Source: JBBDXA01 sp040902585
GTDB lineage: Bacteria; Planctomycetota; Phycisphaerae; Phycisphaerales; Phycisphaeraceae
Length of the DNA: 64,000 nucleotides
NCBI GenBank assembly: GCA_040902585.1
Contig: JBBDXA010000228.1
Location: forward strand, 6,697 to 70,696
Reading direction: 5' to 3'
A program made the translations under genes and the position numbers. Under the pieces are notes generated by a model that did no database searches, was not told where the DNA came from, and saw only the letters and a program-made list of their open reading frames with translations. Shown here one piece after another: positions 24,782-33,382 of this stretch. Each line of letters opens with the position of its first letter. The stretch's first letter is position 1.

Positions 24782-25710
24782 TGTCGTTTCGTCCTGATGA
24801 TCGCCCCGGTGTTGCGGCTGAAAAAAAGCACGGTCCCGTTGTCGAACATCCACTCGGCGATGTTGCCGCACGTGCCGTCCTTGCAGCCCAGCGAAGGCGT
24901 GGTGCCCCCGCCCTGGGCGTTGAACTTGCCGCCGGCGTCTTCAAAATCCGCCTTGGAGTACACCACTACGCCGACCACGCACTCGATCACGTCGATGGGC
25001 AACTGGTACTGGTTCCGCGTCGCCACGAACAGGCCTGACACGTTGGCCAGGTCTGGATCGTTGGCGACCGGGTCGTAGGCCGTGCTGATACGCGTCTTGG
25101 CGGGGTCGATATTGCCGTCGTAATTGCCGTCGTAGTAAATGACGTTGCTCACGTCATCCGTCGCGCCGGCGACCAGTTGACCGTGGCGGTTGAACCGGAT
25201 CGCAAACGGCGGCGGGATCAGGCGCACATCCGCGCCGAACGGGGCCGCCCGGATGATTCCCGCCACGCCCGTACCGCGCGGGAGAATGATCGGCTCCATG
25301 CGCTGCACATCCTGAAACTCGCTCTTGCTTGGATTCTGCCCCTCCAACGCGTCGTTCTGCACATCATCCACCACCCGCATCTCATTGAAATTCGTCACCA
25401 GGAGGGCGGCCCCGCTGTACTCGGCACCGGGCACGCTGTCGTTGTCCGCGATGCGCCGCGAGGCATACGCCCGCGCTGCCGTCACGCCCACGCCGAACGA
25501 ATTCACGCCCGAACGGTCGCGACTCAACTCGTCGATCTTGAAGACCAGGGGCACGGAAAAGCCCAATAGCAGCGCGATCAGGGAGACCACCACCATCAGT
25601 TCGATGATGCTGAAGCCCTTCGATCCGTTCGACCCATGACTCGACTCATGCCGCGCCCTTTCGCGCGGCGATCCGCCGATGTCTCTGGTTGTGGCTCTGA
25701 TGCTCATCAT
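24778..25710 (-). CDS. Prepilin-type protein, GspH-like
   Basis: A 310-residue pseudopilin. The leader is unusually long (about 30 residues, RERARHESSHGSNGSKG) before FSIIELMVVVSLIALLLGFSVP, which carries the conserved Glu at mature position 5. GspH-like proteins cap the pseudopilus base-to-tip junction. The soluble region includes DGNYDGNIDPAK (Asp-rich loop) and a cysteine pair in LGCKDGTCGN that may form a disulfide. It begins five bases after the stop of the GspG-like gene and overlaps the next gene by four. A downstream ATG may be the true start. Confidence 0.78.
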   Translation of the reverse strand: MMSIRATTRDIGGSPRERARHESSHGSNGSKGFSIIELMVVVSLIALLLGFSVPLVFKIDELSRDRSGVNSFGVGVTAARAYASRRIADNDSVPGAEYSGAALLVTNFNEMRVVDDVQNDALEGQNPSKSEFQDVQRMEPIILPRGTGVAGIIRAAPFGADVRLIPPPFAIRFNRHGQLVAGATDDVSNVIYYDGNYDGNIDPAKTRISTAYDPVANDPDLANVSGLFVATRNQYQLPIDVIECVVGVVVYSKADFEDAGGKFNAQGGGTTPSLGCKDGTCGNIAEWMFDNGTVLFFSRNTGAIIRTKRQ

Positions 25711-25715
25711 CGTGA

Positions 25716-26381
25716 TTACTCGCCGAGGTTGAAGCTGTGAAGGTTGTCAGTCGCGTCCGCGTTGGGCACGTTGGTGTCACTGAACGCGCCCCACTTGCCG
25801 TCGGCGCCGGCCGAGGAAAAGAACGGCTGCGAATTCGTGGCGGTTCCCACTCGCGGAAGATCGTCATCCCATACGTCGTCACCCTTGATCACGTAGGCCG
25901 CGTAACGGATCGGGTTGCCCCAGCCGTCCAGCACGTCGTACATCTTGTTGTTGTTGTTGTCCTTCAGCCCGTCCTTCTCAATGCTGCGGATGATCTTGGC
26001 GGAACTCTCCACCTGAAGCGCGGCCCAGACGAACCGTTCACCCGTGCCGCCCTTGTAGCTCGAATCATTGGCGATGATCACGTTGGTGGGCGCCGTCGGC
26101 GGAATGATCACGTTCTGCATCTTGGCCGTGCCCCAGGCGATCTTCGCCGAGGATTCCTGCGTTTCCACGTCCTTGTGGTTGATCCACCGGTTGGTGCTCA
26201 CTTCATATTCCGTGGCCGCGGCCTTGAGGGCCTTGAGCGTGACCTTCGTCAGCTCCACCGGGCCCCTGCTTTCCGAAGCCGTGTTGATCAGGATGCCCAG
26301 CAGGATGGTGATCAGGGCGACCACCACCAGCATTTCCACCAGGCTCCAGCCCGCTGCACGATGTCGTTGTCTCAGGTTCAT
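25716..26381 (-). CDS. Prepilin-type protein, GspG-like major pseudopilin
   Basis: A 221-residue pseudopilin beginning MNLRQRHRAAG then WSLVEMLVVVALITILLGILIN; the residue after the cleavage Gly is Trp rather than the common Phe, with Glu retained at mature position 5. The C-terminal half has DGLKDNNNNKMYDVLDGWGNPIRY and SAGADGKWG, typical of major pseudopilin GspG, where a Ca2+-binding loop and the D-x-W-G-N-P-x-x-Y block are conserved. It is the best candidate for the main pseudopilus subunit. The start at 26381 is 43 bases from a CCCTTGG array upstream. A longer open frame through gspF is a shadow. Confidence 0.85.
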   Translation of the reverse strand: MNLRQRHRAAGWSLVEMLVVVALITILLGILINTASESRGPVELTKVTLKALKAAATEYEVSTNRWINHKDVETQESSAKIAWGTAKMQNVIIPPTAPTNVIIANDSSYKGGTGERFVWAALQVESSAKIIRSIEKDGLKDNNNNKMYDVLDGWGNPIRYAAYVIKGDDVWDDDLPRVGTATNSQPFFSSAGADGKWGAFSDTNVPNADATDNLHSFNLGE

Positions 26382-26423
26382 GATTATTTCCCTGGCGCTT
26401 GCCTTGATGGCCTTTGCCTTAAT

Positions 26424-26458
26424 CCCTTGGCCCTTGGCCCTTGGCCCTCTTCCCTTCG
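26424..26458. repeat. Heptamer array CCCTTGG x5 between gspF and the GspG-like gene
   Basis: Three perfect and two degenerate 7-bp units fill the gap from the gspF stop at 26465 towards the GspG-like start at 26381. Confidence 0.88.
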
Positions 26459-26464
26459 CCCGCC

Positions 26465-27784
26465 TTACTTCTGCACGCCCTGAATCAGCGCGACCAGCGG
26501 CATGAACAGCGCGACGACGATGAAGCCGACGATACCGCCCAGCACCACGACCATGATCGGTTCCAGCAGCGACACCAGGCTTTCCACCAGCGTGTCCACT
26601 TCGTCGTCGTAGTTGTCCGCGATCTTCAGGAGCATCTTGTCCAGGTCGCCCGTTTCCTCGCCGACGTCGATCATGTTCACCACGATCGAGTCCACCGTCT
26701 TGGAGCGGCGCAGCGGCTCGGCGAAGCTGTCGCCCTGGCGCACCGAGTCGTGGACCGCGTTGAGGGCCCGCTGGTAGACGAAGTTGCCGGTGGTTTCGCG
26801 GGTGATGTTGATGGCGTCGAGAATCGGAACGCCGGCCCTGACCAGCGTGCCCAGCGTTCGCGTCATGCGGGCCACCGCCGTCTTGCCCAGCAGTTTGCCG
26901 AACACCGGAATCTTCAGCACGGCCGTGTCGATCGCCAGCCTGCCCGGCTCGCTCTTGCGCACGAGCTTCAGCAGGAAGTACAAAATGAAAGGCAACAGCA
27001 TGAGCAGAATGACGCCCGGCAGACCGCTGCCGCCCTCGAGCAATCCGCCGCCCAGCCACTGCGAGAAGTTCATCAGCATCAGCGTCATGCCCGGCAGCTC
27101 GGTGTCGAAGTCTTCGAAGATCTTCGTGAACTTGGGCACGATGAAGATCATGATGCCGGCGACGATCGTGAACGCCACGCCGATGACCACCGCCGGGTAA
27201 ATCATCGCCCCGACGATCTTCCGCTTGAGCTTGGCGGCCTTTTCGAGGAACTCCGACAGACGCTGGAGAATCATGTCCAGCACGCCCGCGATTTCGCCGG
27301 CGGCGATCATCTTCGTGTACAGCTTGTCGAACGCCTTGGGGTGCCGCTGCATCGCATCCGACAGCGTCGAACCGCCCGACACATCCTCCTGCACTTCCTG
27401 GAGAACATTTTTCAGCAAGCCCTGCTTCTGCTGCTGCTCGAGAATCTGAAGCGAGCGCAGAATCGGAAGGCCCGCGTCCTGCAGCGTCGAGAACTGACGC
27501 GTGAAACCGGTCAGCACCTTCTGACTGATGCCGCCGATCTGGATCGAGATATCCGTCCACTTCCTGGCCTGCTTGGAGCGCCCGCCGGGCTTGGCGCCCT
27601 TGCCGGTCGAACCGCTGGCGGCTTCGGAATCTTTCTTGCTCCGCGCCTTCTGCTCGCGCACCGAAGTGGGGAACAGACCCTGGCTGCGGATGCGGGCGAT
27701 CGCGTCCTCGCTGGAGACGGCATTGATCGACCCCTTCTGAGGCTTGCCCGCTTCGTTCAGTGCTTCGAATGTGAAAGTTGGCAT
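26465..27784 (-). CDS. gspF: Type II secretion/type IV pilus inner-membrane platform protein GspF
   Basis: A 439-residue protein with the GspF/PilC layout: an N-terminal cytoplasmic part (FEALNEAGKPQKGSI), two T2SSF domains, and three membrane segments (AMIYPAVVIGVAFTIVAGIMIFIV; GVILLMLLPFILYFLL; VVVLGGIVGFIVVALFMPL). Family motifs are FTRQFSTLQDAGLPILRSL in the first domain and TRTLGTLVRAGVPILDAI plus IDVGEETGDLD in the second. It anchors the assembly ATPase under the growing pseudopilus. A Ser/Lys-rich linker follows residue 45. Heptamer arrays occupy its leader, ending 11 bases from the ATG. Confidence 0.92.
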   Translation of the reverse strand: MPTFTFEALNEAGKPQKGSINAVSSEDAIARIRSQGLFPTSVREQKARSKKDSEAASGSTGKGAKPGGRSKQARKWTDISIQIGGISQKVLTGFTRQFSTLQDAGLPILRSLQILEQQQKQGLLKNVLQEVQEDVSGGSTLSDAMQRHPKAFDKLYTKMIAAGEIAGVLDMILQRLSEFLEKAAKLKRKIVGAMIYPAVVIGVAFTIVAGIMIFIVPKFTKIFEDFDTELPGMTLMLMNFSQWLGGGLLEGGSGLPGVILLMLLPFILYFLLKLVRKSEPGRLAIDTAVLKIPVFGKLLGKTAVARMTRTLGTLVRAGVPILDAINITRETTGNFVYQRALNAVHDSVRQGDSFAEPLRRSKTVDSIVVNMIDVGEETGDLDKMLLKIADNYDDEVDTLVESLVSLLEPIMVVVLGGIVGFIVVALFMPLVALIQGVQK

Positions 27785-27794
27785 GGGAGGATCC

Positions 27795-27895
27795 GGGGTT
27801 TGGGGTTCAAGGTTCAGGGTTCAGGGTTCCGCATTCAGGGTTCAGGGTTCGCGTTCCGCAACCAACCCGGAACCCGGAACCCGGAACTCTGAACC
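27795..27895. repeat. Inverted pair of heptamer arrays AGGGTTC x9 and AACCCGG x4 in the gspF leader
   Basis: Nine 7-bp units (27795-27857) are followed by four units of the roughly complementary word (27864-27895), so the two arrays can pair. They fill the space between the GspE/PilB stop and the gspF start. Confidence 0.92.
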
Positions 27896-27898
27896 TTT

Positions 27899-29668
27899 TT
27901 ATTCTTCCGCCAGCGTTTCGCGCACCACTTCGTCGATCGTGGTCATACCGTCGAAAATACCCATCAGGCCGGACTGGCGCAGCGTGCGCATGCCGCGCTT
28001 CAGGGCCTCGGCACGCAGCAACTGCGTCGACGCGTTCTGGATGATCAGTTCGCGCAGCTCGTCGTCGAGCACCATGATCTCGAACAGGCCCATGCGGCCC
28101 TTGTAGCCCGAGCCGTTGCAGAAATCGCAGCCGCGACCGCGGTAAATCTGCCGGCCCTGAAGATCTTCAGGCGTCAGCGCAAGCTGCATCAGCTCTTCTT
28201 CCGTGGGGATGTACGCTTCCTTGCAGCGCGGGCAGACCTTACGCACCAGCCGCTGGGCGATGATGCCTTCGAGCGTGGCCGTGATGAGGAACGGCTCCAG
28301 CCCCAGGTCCGCCAGACGGGCGATCGTGGAAGGCGCGTCGTTGGTGTGCAGCGTGGTGAACACCAGGTGACCCGTGAGCGAGGCCTGCACGGCGATCTGC
28401 GCGGTTTCAAGGTCGCGCGTTTCGCCCACGAGCACGATGTCCGGATCGCAGCGGAGGAAGGAACGCAGCGCCTTGGCGAAGGTCAGGCCGACTTCGGTGT
28501 TGACCTGCACCTGCACGAGACCGTCGATGTCGTACTCGACGGGGTCTTCGACGGTGAGAATCTTGTCTTCGAGGGTGTTCAGTTCGTTGAGGGCGGAGTA
28601 GAGCGTGGTGGTCTTGCCCGAGCCGGTAGGCCCGGTGACGATGACGATGCCGTTGGGCTTCTTGATGAGCTGGCGGGTGACTTCCAGGTCGTCGCGGCGG
28701 AGGCCGACCTTGTCCAGGTCCAGCGCCACGTTGGAACGGTCCAGCACACGCATGACGACCGATTCGCCGAACATGGTCGGGAGCACCGACACACGCAGGT
28801 CAACCGGGCTGCCGTTGACGGTCAGCTCGATGCGGCCGTCCTGCGGCAGGCGGCGCTCGGCGATGTCGAGATTGCTCATGACCTTGACGCGGCTGACAAT
28901 GGGCATCGCCAGGTGCTTGGGCGGCGGAATCATTTCATAGAGCACGCCGTCGATGCGGTAACGCATCTTGAACTCATCCTCGAACGGCTCAAAGTGAACA
29001 TCCGACGCCTTGTCCTTGATGGCCTGCATCAGCACGAGGTTGAGCAGGCGCTTGACCTTGTTGTCTTCCACCAGGTCAAGCAGTTCGTCCAGGTCGATCG
29101 AGTGGCCTTTGGAGGCATCGATCACGTCGAACTTGTGATCGCTGGCCAGGTCGCCGATGAGCGATTCGAGGGACTCTTCATCGTGGCCGTAATACTGCTT
29201 GATGAGCTTCTCGACCGTCTTGGAGTCGGCGATGACGGGCTTGACGTTGAAGCCCATGAGCAGACGCAGGTCGTCGATGGCGCGGAAGTTGCTCGGATCC
29301 TTCAAGGCGATGGTGAGGGTCTTGGTGTCCTTGTCGAACTGGATGGGGAGGATCTGGTACGCCATGGCCGTTTCAGCGGGGATGGCGTGAATGACATCAT
29401 CGGGAATGCGGAGTTCCGCGAGGTTGAGCGAAGCCATGCCCGCCTGGGCGGCGAGGGCACCGTTCACATCCTCCTGCGTGCAGTAACCTAATTCGATAAG
29501 AAGCTGGCCCAGCGGCACCCGCCGCTGCTGCTCCTGGAGCTGAAGCGCCTCTTGAACCTGCTCGCGTGTGACCTTTCCCATCTTGGAAAGCACGCGGCCG
29601 ATTTTGCGGCCCTTCAACTCGGACAGGTCCGGTTTCTTTCCTGGATCGTTTGGTTTCGATTCCGCCAT
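27899..29668 (-). CDS. GspE/PilB-family assembly ATPase (copy 1)
   Basis: A 589-residue hexameric ATPase. An N-terminal MshEN-type domain (GQLLIELGYCTQEDVNGAL; residues about 20-170) precedes the core with Walker A GPTGSGKTTTLYSAL, an Asp box ILTVEDPVEYDIDG, Walker B LRCDPDIVLVGETRD and the His box HLVFTTLHTNDAPS. A tetracysteine zinc motif (CPRCKEAY; CDFCNGSGYKG) lies near the end. It is encoded next to gspF and most likely drives pseudopilus or pilus extension. The start at 29668 follows GGAAGG; a longer frame to 29737 is less likely. Upstream lies a 310-base gap that should carry a promoter. Confidence 0.9.
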   Translation of the reverse strand: MAESKPNDPGKKPDLSELKGRKIGRVLSKMGKVTREQVQEALQLQEQQRRVPLGQLLIELGYCTQEDVNGALAAQAGMASLNLAELRIPDDVIHAIPAETAMAYQILPIQFDKDTKTLTIALKDPSNFRAIDDLRLLMGFNVKPVIADSKTVEKLIKQYYGHDEESLESLIGDLASDHKFDVIDASKGHSIDLDELLDLVEDNKVKRLLNLVLMQAIKDKASDVHFEPFEDEFKMRYRIDGVLYEMIPPPKHLAMPIVSRVKVMSNLDIAERRLPQDGRIELTVNGSPVDLRVSVLPTMFGESVVMRVLDRSNVALDLDKVGLRRDDLEVTRQLIKKPNGIVIVTGPTGSGKTTTLYSALNELNTLEDKILTVEDPVEYDIDGLVQVQVNTEVGLTFAKALRSFLRCDPDIVLVGETRDLETAQIAVQASLTGHLVFTTLHTNDAPSTIARLADLGLEPFLITATLEGIIAQRLVRKVCPRCKEAYIPTEEELMQLALTPEDLQGRQIYRGRGCDFCNGSGYKGRMGLFEIMVLDDELRELIIQNASTQLLRAEALKRGMRTLRQSGLMGIFDGMTTIDEVVRETLAEE

Positions 29669-29978
29669 GTCTGACCTTCCGTGTCCCAAGCCACTTTTCG
29701 AAGCCTCAAAATCGCACGCCATCCAACCAGAACCCACGTGTCTAAACTGACTGGGTATTATTCGTGGGTGAATCAGAATAAAAAGTATGGAATGAGAGCT
29801 GAGCGGGTGCGGGGTTGAGAGTTTAGGCGGGAAGGTCTAATCTCACTTTCACTACCTTAATCGGTTATCCAAGCGATTGCAACGCCATTATCCTGTAAAT
29901 ATGGGTTTCGACAGGTGGATTTCGGACCGAAAAGTGCCCGATAAACAGGCATCGCCCGCGCCTTTGGCTGCCCGTTTC
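29669..29978. promoter_or_regulatory. Intergenic gap with possible promoter of the GspE/PilB-pseudopilin operon
   Basis: This 310-base, relatively A+T-rich gap separates the pilT stop from the ATPase start. On the minus strand TTGCAA (29882-29877), 17 bases and TAAGGT (29859-29854) resemble a weak sigma-70 promoter, about 190 bases from the start codon. No open reading frame of note and none of the heptamer arrays was seen. The promoter call is tentative. Confidence 0.25.
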
Positions 29979-31094
29979 TTAAGCGGGAAGCTCGGTTTCC
30001 TCGTAATCCGCACGTTCAAAGTGGCCGCCCGCACGCTTCACGCGGATCGCCATTTCCGTCGGATCCTTCGATTTGTCCACTGCCTCTTCCGCGTCGATGA
30101 CCTTGCGGCTGTACAGGTCCCAAAGATGTTCATCCAGGAGCTGCATGCCGTACTTCTTGCCGGTCTGGATGGCTGAGTCGATGCGGAAGGTCTTGCCTTC
30201 GCGGATGAGGTTGGCGATGGCGGGGGTGATGACAAGGAACTCGTACGCTGCGACCATGCCCTTCTGGTCGATGCGGGGCATGAGCTGCTGCGACACGACC
30301 GCCATCAGGCCGGTGGAAAGCTGAACGCGAATCTGGTTCTGCTGGGCGACGGGGAAGGCGTCGATGATGCGGTTGATGGTGCCTGCCGCACCCGTGGTAT
30401 GCAGCGTGCCGAACACCAGGTGGCCCGTCTCGGCGGCGCGGATGGCGGCTTCGATTGTCTCCAGGTCGCGCATTTCACCGACCATGACCACGTCCGGGTC
30501 CATACGCAAAGCGCGGCGAAGGGCCTCGGCGAAACTGGGCACATCGTTACCTACTTCGCGCTGGTTCACGATGCTCACGTTGTGATTGAAGTAGTACTCG
30601 ATCGGATCTTCGACGGTGATGATGTGGCGGTCCATCGTGTTGTTGATGTAGGCGATCATCGACGCCAGCGTGGTGGTCTTGCCCGAGCCGGTCGGTCCGG
30701 TCACCAGGAAAAGTCCGCGCGGACGCCGGCACAGGTCGGTGATGATTGACGGCAGGCCGATTTCCTCGAACGTGAGCAGCGTGCTGGGAATCTGACGCAG
30801 CACCAGCGACACATTGGTCTTCTGCTTGAAAATGGCGACACGGAATCGGGCCTGATCGCCGTAGGCGAAACCGAAGTCGGAGCCGCCTTCTTCCTGGAGC
30901 TCGGTCTGCGATCGCTCAGGGGCGATCTGCTTCATCAGGGCGATGGTGTCGGCCGGCTCGAGCACCTTGGTCTTGAGGGGGACCAGTCGGCCTCGCATTC
31001 GAATGGTCGGCGGCCTGCCGACCACCAGGTGCAGGTCACTGCCCTTCTGTTTGATGACGGTGTCAAGAAGACGATCGATATGAATCTGAGACAT
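29979..31094 (-). CDS. pilT: Twitching motility/retraction ATPase PilT
   Basis: A 371-residue protein of the PilT group: N-terminal IHIDRLLDTVIKQKGSDLHL, Walker A GPTGSGKTTTLASM, Asp box ITVEDPIEY, Walker B MDPDVVMVGEMRD and the PilT-type His box HLVFGTLHTTGAAGTINRIID. The G-x-L-H-T-x-x-A segment and AIRAAETGH distinguish PilT from PilB. PilT retracts type IV pili, so the cluster probably builds a dynamic type IV pilus rather than a pure secretion pseudopilus; this is inference. The leader contains a heptamer array at 31111-31145, 17 bases from the ATG at 31094. Confidence 0.93.
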   Translation of the reverse strand: MSQIHIDRLLDTVIKQKGSDLHLVVGRPPTIRMRGRLVPLKTKVLEPADTIALMKQIAPERSQTELQEEGGSDFGFAYGDQARFRVAIFKQKTNVSLVLRQIPSTLLTFEEIGLPSIITDLCRRPRGLFLVTGPTGSGKTTTLASMIAYINNTMDRHIITVEDPIEYYFNHNVSIVNQREVGNDVPSFAEALRRALRMDPDVVMVGEMRDLETIEAAIRAAETGHLVFGTLHTTGAAGTINRIIDAFPVAQQNQIRVQLSTGLMAVVSQQLMPRIDQKGMVAAYEFLVITPAIANLIREGKTFRIDSAIQTGKKYGMQLLDEHLWDLYSRKVIDAEEAVDKSKDPTEMAIRVKRAGGHFERADYEETELPA

Positions 31095-31110
31095 ACGGAC
31101 TCCGAAGGAA

Positions 31111-31145
31111 GCTATGAGCTGCGAGCCATGAGCTGTGAGCTAAGG
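31111..31145. repeat. Heptamer array GCTGTGA-type x5 in the pilT leader
   Basis: Units gctatga, gctgcga, gccatga, gctgtga, gctaagg are each 7 bp and lie 17 bases upstream of the pilT start. Confidence 0.82.
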
Positions 31146-31205
31146 GTTTTGGCCGTTGTGCTTAGTGTCTGATACCCATACACACGCTGATCATCCGCGT
31201 TGCAT

Positions 31206-31230
31206 GCTCAAAGCTCAAAGCTCAAAGCTC
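31206..31230. repeat. Heptamer array GCTCAAA x3
   Basis: Three perfect units plus a partial fourth touch the stop codon of the second GspE/PilB ATPase gene. Confidence 0.88.
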
Positions 31231-32995
31231 ACTCCGTCGCATCGATATCCACCACGCCTTCGACCTGCGCGATTCCGGAGATTTCCTCCAGCGTCGTGAA
31301 ACCGTCCAGCGCCTTGAGCTTTCCATCGCCCAGCAGATTGCGCATGCCCGCGGCCTTCGCAGCCGCACGGATCTGATTCACCGGTGCCCGCTTGAACGCC
31401 AGGTCGCGCAGCTCGCTGTTCATAATCATCAGCTCGTACACGCCGCGACGGCCGCGGAAGCCCTGCCCGCCGCAGGCCTGGCATCCGACCGGGCGGTAGA
31501 GCGTCTTGCCTTCCAGATCGCGCGGCGACATACCGCAGATCTTCATGATGCGGGGATCGGGCGCATCGTCCACTTCCTTGCATTTCTCACACAGAATACG
31601 CACCAGTCGCTGTCCCAGCACCGCCTGAATCGAACTGGCGACGAGGAACGGCTTGATGCCCATGTCGATCAGTCGCGTCAGGGCCGAGGGCGAGTCGTTG
31701 GTGTGCAGCGTGGAGAACACCAGGTGCCCGGTGAGCGCCGCCTGAATCGCGACTTCGCCTACCTCTTTATCGCGGATTTCACCGACCAGCACGATGTTGG
31801 GCGCCTGACGCAGCATGGCGCGCAGAATCCTGGGGAAGGTCAGGCCGATCGAATCGTTCACCTGGCACTGGTTGATGCCTTTGAAGTTGTATTCGACCGG
31901 GTCTTCCGCGGTGATGATCTTGCGGTCAGGACGGTTGAGCACGTCCAGCGCGGTGTAGAGCGTGGTGGTCTTGCCCGAACCGGTCGGCCCGGTCACGAGG
32001 AAGATGCCGTTGGGCCTGCGAATGATGCTGTTGAAGGTTTCCAGCGTGTCCGGTCGCATACCCAGATTCGCCAGACCGATACGCGCCGACTCGGGCCTGA
32101 GAATACGCATGACCACCTGTTCGCCGTGGTAGGACGGGCAGATGGCGACGCGGAAGTCGATCGTTTCGCCGTTGATATTCAGCTTGATACGACCGTCCTG
32201 CGGAATGCGCTTTTCCTGGATCTTCATCCCCGACATGATCTTCAAACGGGCGATGACCGCGGCCTGCGTGGCCTTGGGAATTTTCTCCTTTTCCACGCAG
32301 TTGCCGTCGATGCGATACCGCAGACGCACGCGATTGGCGAAGGGCTCCACGTGAATATCGCTGGCCCGCGCCAGCACCGCCTCAGCGATGATGTGGTTCA
32401 CCAGCTTGATGATCGGTGCCTGCTGGGCGTCCTGAAGAGCCTTGCCTTCACCGTCCTTATCGATGGACATCGTGCCGTCGATGGACAAGCCCTGGATATC
32501 GATCGAACCCTTGCCCATATCGATGGACTGGTCGATCGTTTCGCGGATGGCCTTGTCGGTGCCGCTCAAGTACTGGCTGATGTACTCCTTGATCTTGCCC
32601 TTGGCGCCCAGGGCCGTCTCGATCTTGCAGTTCATGCGGAACGTCAGGTCATCCAGCAGCTCCAGATCCATCGGATCGTGGATGAGCACCTTGAGCGTGC
32701 CGTTGGTCTGGGCAATGGGCAGGACCAGATACTTCTTAACCAGGTCCGGCGGGAGGAGCTTGAGATTGTCCTTGGGGATCGCATCGGGGCGATCCAGGTC
32801 AATGTACTCCATGTTGAATTGCTGACCGAGGGCCTTGGCGATATCGGTCTCGCTGACGTGGCCCATTTCGACGAGCACTTCACCGACGCGCTTGCGGCTG
32901 CCCTTGGCGACCTTCAGCGCCTCGCCGATCTGCGTTTCGTTGACGAGCCCCCACCGTTGCAGGATTTCACCGATTTTGCGGCGAGTCAGAACCAT
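31229..32995 (-). CDS. GspE/PilB-family assembly ATPase (copy 2)
   Basis: A 588-residue ATPase with an N-terminal MshEN-type domain (VGEVLVEMGHVSETDIAKAL), Walker A GPTGSGKTTTLYTAL, Asp box ITAEDPVEYNFKG, Walker B QAPNIVLVGEIRD, His box HLVFSTLHTNDSPS and a C-terminal zinc motif (CEKCKEVDD; CQACGGQGFRG). A segment unique to this copy, about residues 170-200 (IDMGKGSIDIQGLSIDG), is a short repetitive linker. The ATG at 32995 follows GAGG. It begins the leftward gene set before pilT. Having two extension-type ATPases in one cluster suggests two machines or division of labour. Confidence 0.9.
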   Translation of the reverse strand: MVLTRRKIGEILQRWGLVNETQIGEALKVAKGSRKRVGEVLVEMGHVSETDIAKALGQQFNMEYIDLDRPDAIPKDNLKLLPPDLVKKYLVLPIAQTNGTLKVLIHDPMDLELLDDLTFRMNCKIETALGAKGKIKEYISQYLSGTDKAIRETIDQSIDMGKGSIDIQGLSIDGTMSIDKDGEGKALQDAQQAPIIKLVNHIIAEAVLARASDIHVEPFANRVRLRYRIDGNCVEKEKIPKATQAAVIARLKIMSGMKIQEKRIPQDGRIKLNINGETIDFRVAICPSYHGEQVVMRILRPESARIGLANLGMRPDTLETFNSIIRRPNGIFLVTGPTGSGKTTTLYTALDVLNRPDRKIITAEDPVEYNFKGINQCQVNDSIGLTFPRILRAMLRQAPNIVLVGEIRDKEVGEVAIQAALTGHLVFSTLHTNDSPSALTRLIDMGIKPFLVASSIQAVLGQRLVRILCEKCKEVDDAPDPRIMKICGMSPRDLEGKTLYRPVGCQACGGQGFRGRRGVYELMIMNSELRDLAFKRAPVNQIRAAAKAAGMRNLLGDGKLKALDGFTTLEEISGIAQVEGVVDIDATE

Positions 32996-33382
32996 CCGAA
33001 CCTCGTGGGAATGGGGCCGAGCGTGGGAGAAAATCAACGCCCTGTGGGGAGCACTACCTTGCCGCTGTCCGCTGCTGATTGATCCTAATGTGATCCGGCA
33101 GCGGCCCAGCCGCGATCCACCGCTCCGCGACAGATACGTAACTTACCAATCTTAGGCGGGTTCCGTCAAGAAACGCAACGGCGGGAAATGAAATGTGAAT
33201 CGCAGGGTGCCAATCGCACGGTGACCATCGCAGGGTGCCATGGGCAAGCGCAGTCCGCGGAGCTTGCCCGTGCGGATCACCTGAGTCGCTCGGCACCTCG
33301 CACGGGTAAGCTCCGCGGACTGCGCTTACCCATGGCACCCAAGCGGCCGCCACCCAAGCAGTCCCCAGGGAACGCACACACC
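32996..33382. repeat. Intergenic gap with long inverted repeat H2 (33233-33340)
   Basis: The element has near-perfect arms of about 45 bases: GGGTGCCATGGGCAAGC at 33233 and GCTTACCCATGGCACCC ending at 33340, each arm itself palindromic (CCGCGG centre). Upstream, CGCAGGGTGCCA and a similar GCACGGTGACCATCG string show partial duplications. No gene is seen. The first ~200 bases must hold the promoter of the ATPase gene. Confidence 0.8.

Noticed and set aside
25716..27560. A 614-residue open frame covering the GspG-like gene and most of gspF
   Set aside because: The upstream two thirds are the reverse frame of the clear gspF gene and have low-complexity Arg/Gly/Ala composition; the real pseudopilin starts at 26381.
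29854..29882. Possible sigma-54 promoter (TGGC near TTGCA) upstream of the pilus ATPase
   Set aside because: The spacing between GG and GC does not fit the -24/-12 pattern; only a weak sigma-70-like reading was kept.
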